From the NCBI GenBank assembly GCA_900319935.1, contig ONQJ01000013.1, positions 1-35,317 of the forward strand: 35,317 bases of DNA. The letters run 5' to 3'. A program made the position numbers and the translations under genes. A model generated the notes under the pieces. The model had not been told where the DNA came from, made no database searches, and saw only the letters and a list, made by a program, of their open reading frames with translations. The stretch is from an uncultured Eubacteriales bacterium. Lineage in GTDB: Bacteria > Bacillota > Clostridia > Oscillospirales > Oscillospiraceae. This document shows positions 31,966 through 35,317 of the stretch, in pieces (position 1 is the stretch's first letter; each line of letters begins with the position of its first letter).

Positions 31966-33405
31966 TCAGTATCCGACGACGACGCCGAGCACGATGAAGC
32001 CCAGCACCAGCAGGAAATTGACGAGGAACAGCGGCGCGCTTTTGCGGATCCAGGTGAAGTACTCGACCTCGATCATCGACAGCGAGATCAGCAGCACCGG
32101 CGAGGTGGGGAAGATCACGTTCGTGTAGCCGTCGCCGAAGGTGTAGAGCAGCACCAGCATCTGCTTCGACAGCCCCGTGTTCACCATGGCCAGCAGCCCC
32201 ATCACCAGGATGGCCTTCGCCGTCGAGGAGGAGATGAAGAACTCCAACAGCAGCACGATGAGATAGATGATCAGCGCCACGAGGACCGGGCTGCGCCCGG
32301 CGATGAGCGTGTTGATGGAATTGACGATCGTCGGCAGGACGGCGCCGCGGTCAAAGACATATTTGATCGAGGCCGCCAGCGCGATGAACACGATCGTCGG
32401 CGCCGCGCCGCCGAAGCCACGCAGGAAGCTTTTGAGAACAAAGCGGAAATCCCCGCAGGCGATCGCCCCGGCCAGCAGACCGAAGATCAGGAAGTAGGCG
32501 ATCAGGACCGGGACGGTATAGCCGCGCAGCGCCGCCGAGAGCGAACAGACGACGATCAGCGTCAGCGAGACGAGCAGAAAGACCGCATAACAGAGCTTCA
32601 GCCGCCTTGCATGCTCCGGCGCCGCTTCCCCGGGGCGCAGCGTCTCCGCCGCGGAGGCGCGCAGGGCCTCGTCGCGGCGCAGCGTCAGGCTCGAGAGCGG
32701 GTCCTTTTTCAGCCGCCGGAGATAGAAGAACAGAAAGGCCAGCAGCAGACCGAACATCACGAAAAAGATCAGGATGCGGAACCAGATGTGCTCCATCGGG
32801 TTCGCGCCGATGATCTCCGAGGCCAGCAGCACCGTGAAGGGGTTGGTGATCGCGCCCGCGAAGCCGAAGCCGCAGGCGAGGATGCAGCAGATGAAGCCCG
32901 TGAAGGAGTCGAAGCCGACGAGCACGCACAGCGCGCACACGATCGGCAGCATCGTGAGCATCTCCTCGAACAGACCGAGGAAGGAGCCGAAGCAGTAGAA
33001 CAAAAAGGCGATCAGCACCAGCAGCAGGCCGCGGCGGTCGCGGAAGCGCTCGGATACCGCGCCGACCAGCGCGCGGATGCCGCCGACGTCGTTCATCACC
33101 TGGAAGGCCGCGGAGATCACGAACAGGAACAGCGAGAGCATGATCAGCGCGAGACCGTCCGAAGAAGCGAAGACCAGCACCGGAGCGAGCAGGCCCTGCC
33201 AGAGCGGGATGCCGCCGAGATCGTCGCGCCGCACATAGTCGAGATAGTTCGGCGTCCCGTCCGGCAGCAGGCCGAACTCGCCCTTCGGCAGGATATAGGT
33301 CAGCGCGATCGAGACGACGAGCAGTCCCAGCAGCAGCAGCGTGACCTGGATGAAGGACTTGCGGGAGATGTTGATGAGCGTCGGCTTGTCTTTACGCTTT
33401 TCCAT
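31966..33405 (-). CDS. YfcC-family transporter
   Basis: A 479-residue integral membrane protein with about 12 helices. The start VTLLLLGLLVVSIALTYILPKGEF, then LALIMLSLFLFVISAAFQVM and FGFAGAITNPFTVLLASEIIG, fits the YfcC/ArcD-like branch of the DcuC superfamily. Members are proposed to move amino acids or dicarboxylates, but none is well characterised. A cytoplasmic loop around residues 228-265 is charged. It starts 3 nt downstream of the DedA-PlsC fusion gene (TAA-ACG-ATG), whose 3' end holds its GGAG site, so both are in one operon. Confidence 0.88.
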   Translation of the reverse strand: MEKRKDKPTLINISRKSFIQVTLLLLGLLVVSIALTYILPKGEFGLLPDGTPNYLDYVRRDDLGGIPLWQGLLAPVLVFASSDGLALIMLSLFLFVISAAFQVMNDVGGIRALVGAVSERFRDRRGLLLVLIAFLFYCFGSFLGLFEEMLTMLPIVCALCVLVGFDSFTGFICCILACGFGFAGAITNPFTVLLASEIIGANPMEHIWFRILIFFVMFGLLLAFLFFYLRRLKKDPLSSLTLRRDEALRASAAETLRPGEAAPEHARRLKLCYAVFLLVSLTLIVVCSLSAALRGYTVPVLIAYFLIFGLLAGAIACGDFRFVLKSFLRGFGGAAPTIVFIALAASIKYVFDRGAVLPTIVNSINTLIAGRSPVLVALIIYLIVLLLEFFISSSTAKAILVMGLLAMVNTGLSKQMLVLLYTFGDGYTNVIFPTSPVLLISLSMIEVEYFTWIRKSAPLFLVNFLLVLGFIVLGVVVGY

Positions 33406-33408
33406 CGT

Positions 33409-35274
33409 TTATCTCTCCTTCTTTTTTCTTCTCTCCGCCATCAGGTCGACCGCGAGCGCCCAGCGGGCGACCTGCCGCGGCTCGGCGAGCGGATAGAAGT
33501 AGTGCAGTTCGTTTTCGTGATAGAGCTCGAATTCCTCTGAGCAGGAGAAGGCCAGCGCGGGCAGCTTTTCGACCGGGATCGCGAAATCCTCCGCCTCGGA
33601 GCGGTAGCGGAATTCCTTCGTGTCCAGCGTGCATACGCCCTTTTCCCAACGGACGGGGCCGCCGTCCGCGCCGAAGATCTTCGTTTTGACCTCCGCGCGC
33701 AGGCAGAGCGCGTCGAGCTCCTCTTCCTCCATGCGGCGGATCGCGTCGCAGTAGCCGGGGATCGTGCCGATCTCGTCGGTGAAGCGGTAGCTCTCGTCGA
33801 GACGGTGGACCGCCCCGCAGGCGCGGCAGCGCAGCTCGCAGCCCACGCCCTCAGTCCGGTACAGCGCGCCGCAGTCGGCGCAGCGGTACAGCAGGCCTTC
33901 GAGCCCCGCGGCCTTGTCCTTCTGCGGGTAGCGTCCGGTCCCGTGCGCGGAGGCGTCGTTGTAAAGCTCTGCGCGGATCAGCTCGTCAAGCTGCGCGTCC
34001 GACATGGAGGAGAGCTCCTCCGGCCGCAGCACGCGGCGCACGCTCAGCCGGATATCCGAGCGGAAGCGTTTTTTGCGCCACTTCGGGTGCGCCCAGTAGG
34101 CCCCGTCGATCCGCAGCAGCACCAGCGGCGTTTTCAGCCGCCGGTACAGCGCGGCGCCGCTTTCGACGATGGGGTTCGAGCGCCCGTCCGGCGAGAGGCG
34201 GCCCTCCGGGAAGATGACCACGGGGTAGCCCCTGCGGATCGTCCGCAGGATGCCGAGCGGCGCGGCCAGATCGGGAGTAAAGAGCTTCTTCGACAGAATG
34301 CCGCCCCGCCTGGCCAGAGTCTTGAGGAGCGGGCGCGTGCAGTAGTATTCGTTGACGAGATAGCTGGGATTGCGCGGATGCGCCATCTGCGAGATGTAAT
34401 AGAAATCCTCAAAGGACTCGTGGTTGGACAGCAGGATGTACGGCGGCTCGAGCTCGCGCAGGAGGGCGTCGTCGATCTCGACGCGCTGCCGCCTGCCCAG
34501 CCAGATCCGGACCAGGAGGAAGATGAAGGCGTAGGCCATCGAGTCCGGCGTCCCCTCCCGGCCGCGGAAGCAGAAGCGGCGGATAAAAAAGAGGATCAGG
34601 CCGAAGAGCAGCGCGGCCAGCAGGACGATCAGGAGGATCAGCTGCCACAGCGGCAGCTCGTTGACGAGGAAGGCCGTCCCCGCCGCGCCCATCAGATTGG
34701 ACACGAGCACCGAGGGCAGCACGCCCGTCGCGACCGTCAGGATATAGCGGCGGTAGGGCAGCTTCGCGCTGCCGTAATAGCAGATCGCGCCGAAGGGGAT
34801 CAGCGGCATGAAAAACAGCAGATAGAGCAGCAGCACGGTGTTGCGCTCGTGCAGCTCGGCCGACAGGCGCTCGATCTTCCCGCGCCGCTTTTCAAAAGCG
34901 GTGTTGATCAGCCCGAAGCGGCGCAGGAGCAGAAAGATGACGCTCGCGCCCAGGCAGACGCCCAGGTCGCACAGCGGCACGGACACCCAGATCGGATAGC
35001 TCAGCGCGCTGGAGATCTGGATGAACTCCGCGGGGATGAACACGACCAGCATCTGCAGCGCCTCGATCAGCACGACGCTGACGGCGCCGAGCGGGCCCTC
35101 CTCCTGCAGCAGGCGCTGCGCCCCGGTCAGATCGTGCCGCAGCTGCAGCCGGATCAGCGGGAGCATGACGTTGCTGAAAAATATGAAAAATAAAAAGACG
35201 ATCGCCGCCACGATCGCGCAGACGGCGATCCGTTCTCCCGTGCGGGAGCTCCGCGGCGTTTCCCTGTTGTCCAT
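33409..35274 (-). CDS. Fusion protein: DedA/VTT membrane domain, PlsC acyltransferase and zinc ribbon
   Basis: A 621-residue multidomain protein. Residues about 15-235 hold six or so helices of the VTT/SNARE-associated (DedA/TVP38) domain, including VVLIEALQMLVVFIPAEFIQ and ICYYGSAKLPYRRYILTV. From about 250 to 420 is a PlsC-type acyltransferase: the HX4D motif is NHESFED (H285, D290), and FPEGRLS (355-361) is the third block. After 460 comes a CxxC...CxxC ribbon (C465, C468, C483, C486) and a C-terminal beta-rich domain. It would acylate lysophosphatidic-type lipids and may link this with lipid flipping; that combination is inference. The start has GAGG 9 nt upstream near the window edge. 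Confidence 0.88.
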   Translation of the reverse strand: MDNRETPRSSRTGERIAVCAIVAAIVFLFFIFFSNVMLPLIRLQLRHDLTGAQRLLQEEGPLGAVSVVLIEALQMLVVFIPAEFIQISSALSYPIWVSVPLCDLGVCLGASVIFLLLRRFGLINTAFEKRRGKIERLSAELHERNTVLLLYLLFFMPLIPFGAICYYGSAKLPYRRYILTVATGVLPSVLVSNLMGAAGTAFLVNELPLWQLILLIVLLAALLFGLILFFIRRFCFRGREGTPDSMAYAFIFLLVRIWLGRRQRVEIDDALLRELEPPYILLSNHESFEDFYYISQMAHPRNPSYLVNEYYCTRPLLKTLARRGGILSKKLFTPDLAAPLGILRTIRRGYPVVIFPEGRLSPDGRSNPIVESGAALYRRLKTPLVLLRIDGAYWAHPKWRKKRFRSDIRLSVRRVLRPEELSSMSDAQLDELIRAELYNDASAHGTGRYPQKDKAAGLEGLLYRCADCGALYRTEGVGCELRCRACGAVHRLDESYRFTDEIGTIPGYCDAIRRMEEEELDALCLRAEVKTKIFGADGGPVRWEKGVCTLDTKEFRYRSEAEDFAIPVEKLPALAFSCSEEFELYHENELHYFYPLAEPRQVARWALAVDLMAERRKKKER

Positions 35275-35317
35275 GGCTCTGTCCTCGCGAGCGGGATCGG
35301 GCGGCCTGCCTGCGCGG

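Overview
The window is high-GC DNA with strong AGGAGG-type ribosome binding sites. It carries the contiguous S10-spc-alpha ribosomal protein cluster in a clostridial arrangement: secY-adk-map-infA-rpmJ-rpsM-rpsK-rpsD-rpoA-rplQ, with rpsD inside the cluster, zinc-type S14 and a Cys-rich S4. This points to a high-GC anaerobic Clostridia member, probably of the Oscillospiraceae. That placement is inferred from gene order and protein style, not from a database search.

Positions 1-14014 (+) hold the ribosomal superoperon from the 3' end of rplD to rplQ, with the protein export gene secY, adenylate kinase, methionine aminopeptidase, IF-1 and RNA polymerase alpha. Two adjacent genes are damaged. rplE has lost about 39 codons and is frameshifted. 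rpsZ (S14) has a 7-nt deletion that creates an early stop. About 300 bp of nested palindromes follow, then a hairpin-rich leader before rpsH. A second structured leader lies between rpmJ and rpsM. The cluster ends with a 108-bp inverted-repeat element and a strong terminator (14015-14236).

Positions 14279-18853 (+) encode a complete sugar-type (CUT1) ABC importer: ATPase, two permeases and a lipoprotein binding protein with an unusual C-terminal membrane anchor. Positions 18883-22081 (+) carry a lipoprotein with OB-like repeats, a MazF toxin with no antitoxin beside it, a small unknown protein whose ribosome binding site is buried in a hairpin, and pyrimidine-nucleoside phosphorylase. Positions 22086-26045 (-) hold a lipoprotein type I pullulanase and an aspartate aminotransferase. 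The pullulanase would release malto-oligosaccharides outside the cell; whether the ABC importer takes them up is only a possibility.

Positions 26263-29630 (+) encode a TSUP permease overlapping an Asp/Glu racemase-family gene, then a GltP-type acidic amino acid symporter closely followed by a PH-like domain protein. Positions 29712-35274 (-) encode a LOR/SDH (ornithine cyclodeaminase-like) family protein, a polytopic membrane protein, a YfcC-family transporter, and a large fusion of a DedA/VTT membrane domain, a PlsC acyltransferase and a zinc ribbon. The right half therefore leans towards amino acid transport and metabolism plus membrane lipid biology.

I saw no tRNA, rRNA, CRISPR array, insertion sequence or phage gene. 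The most striking points are the two lesions in essential ribosomal genes, the structured leaders and palindromic elements around the ribosomal operon, the hairpin over the start of the gene after mazF, and the DedA-PlsC-zinc ribbon fusion.
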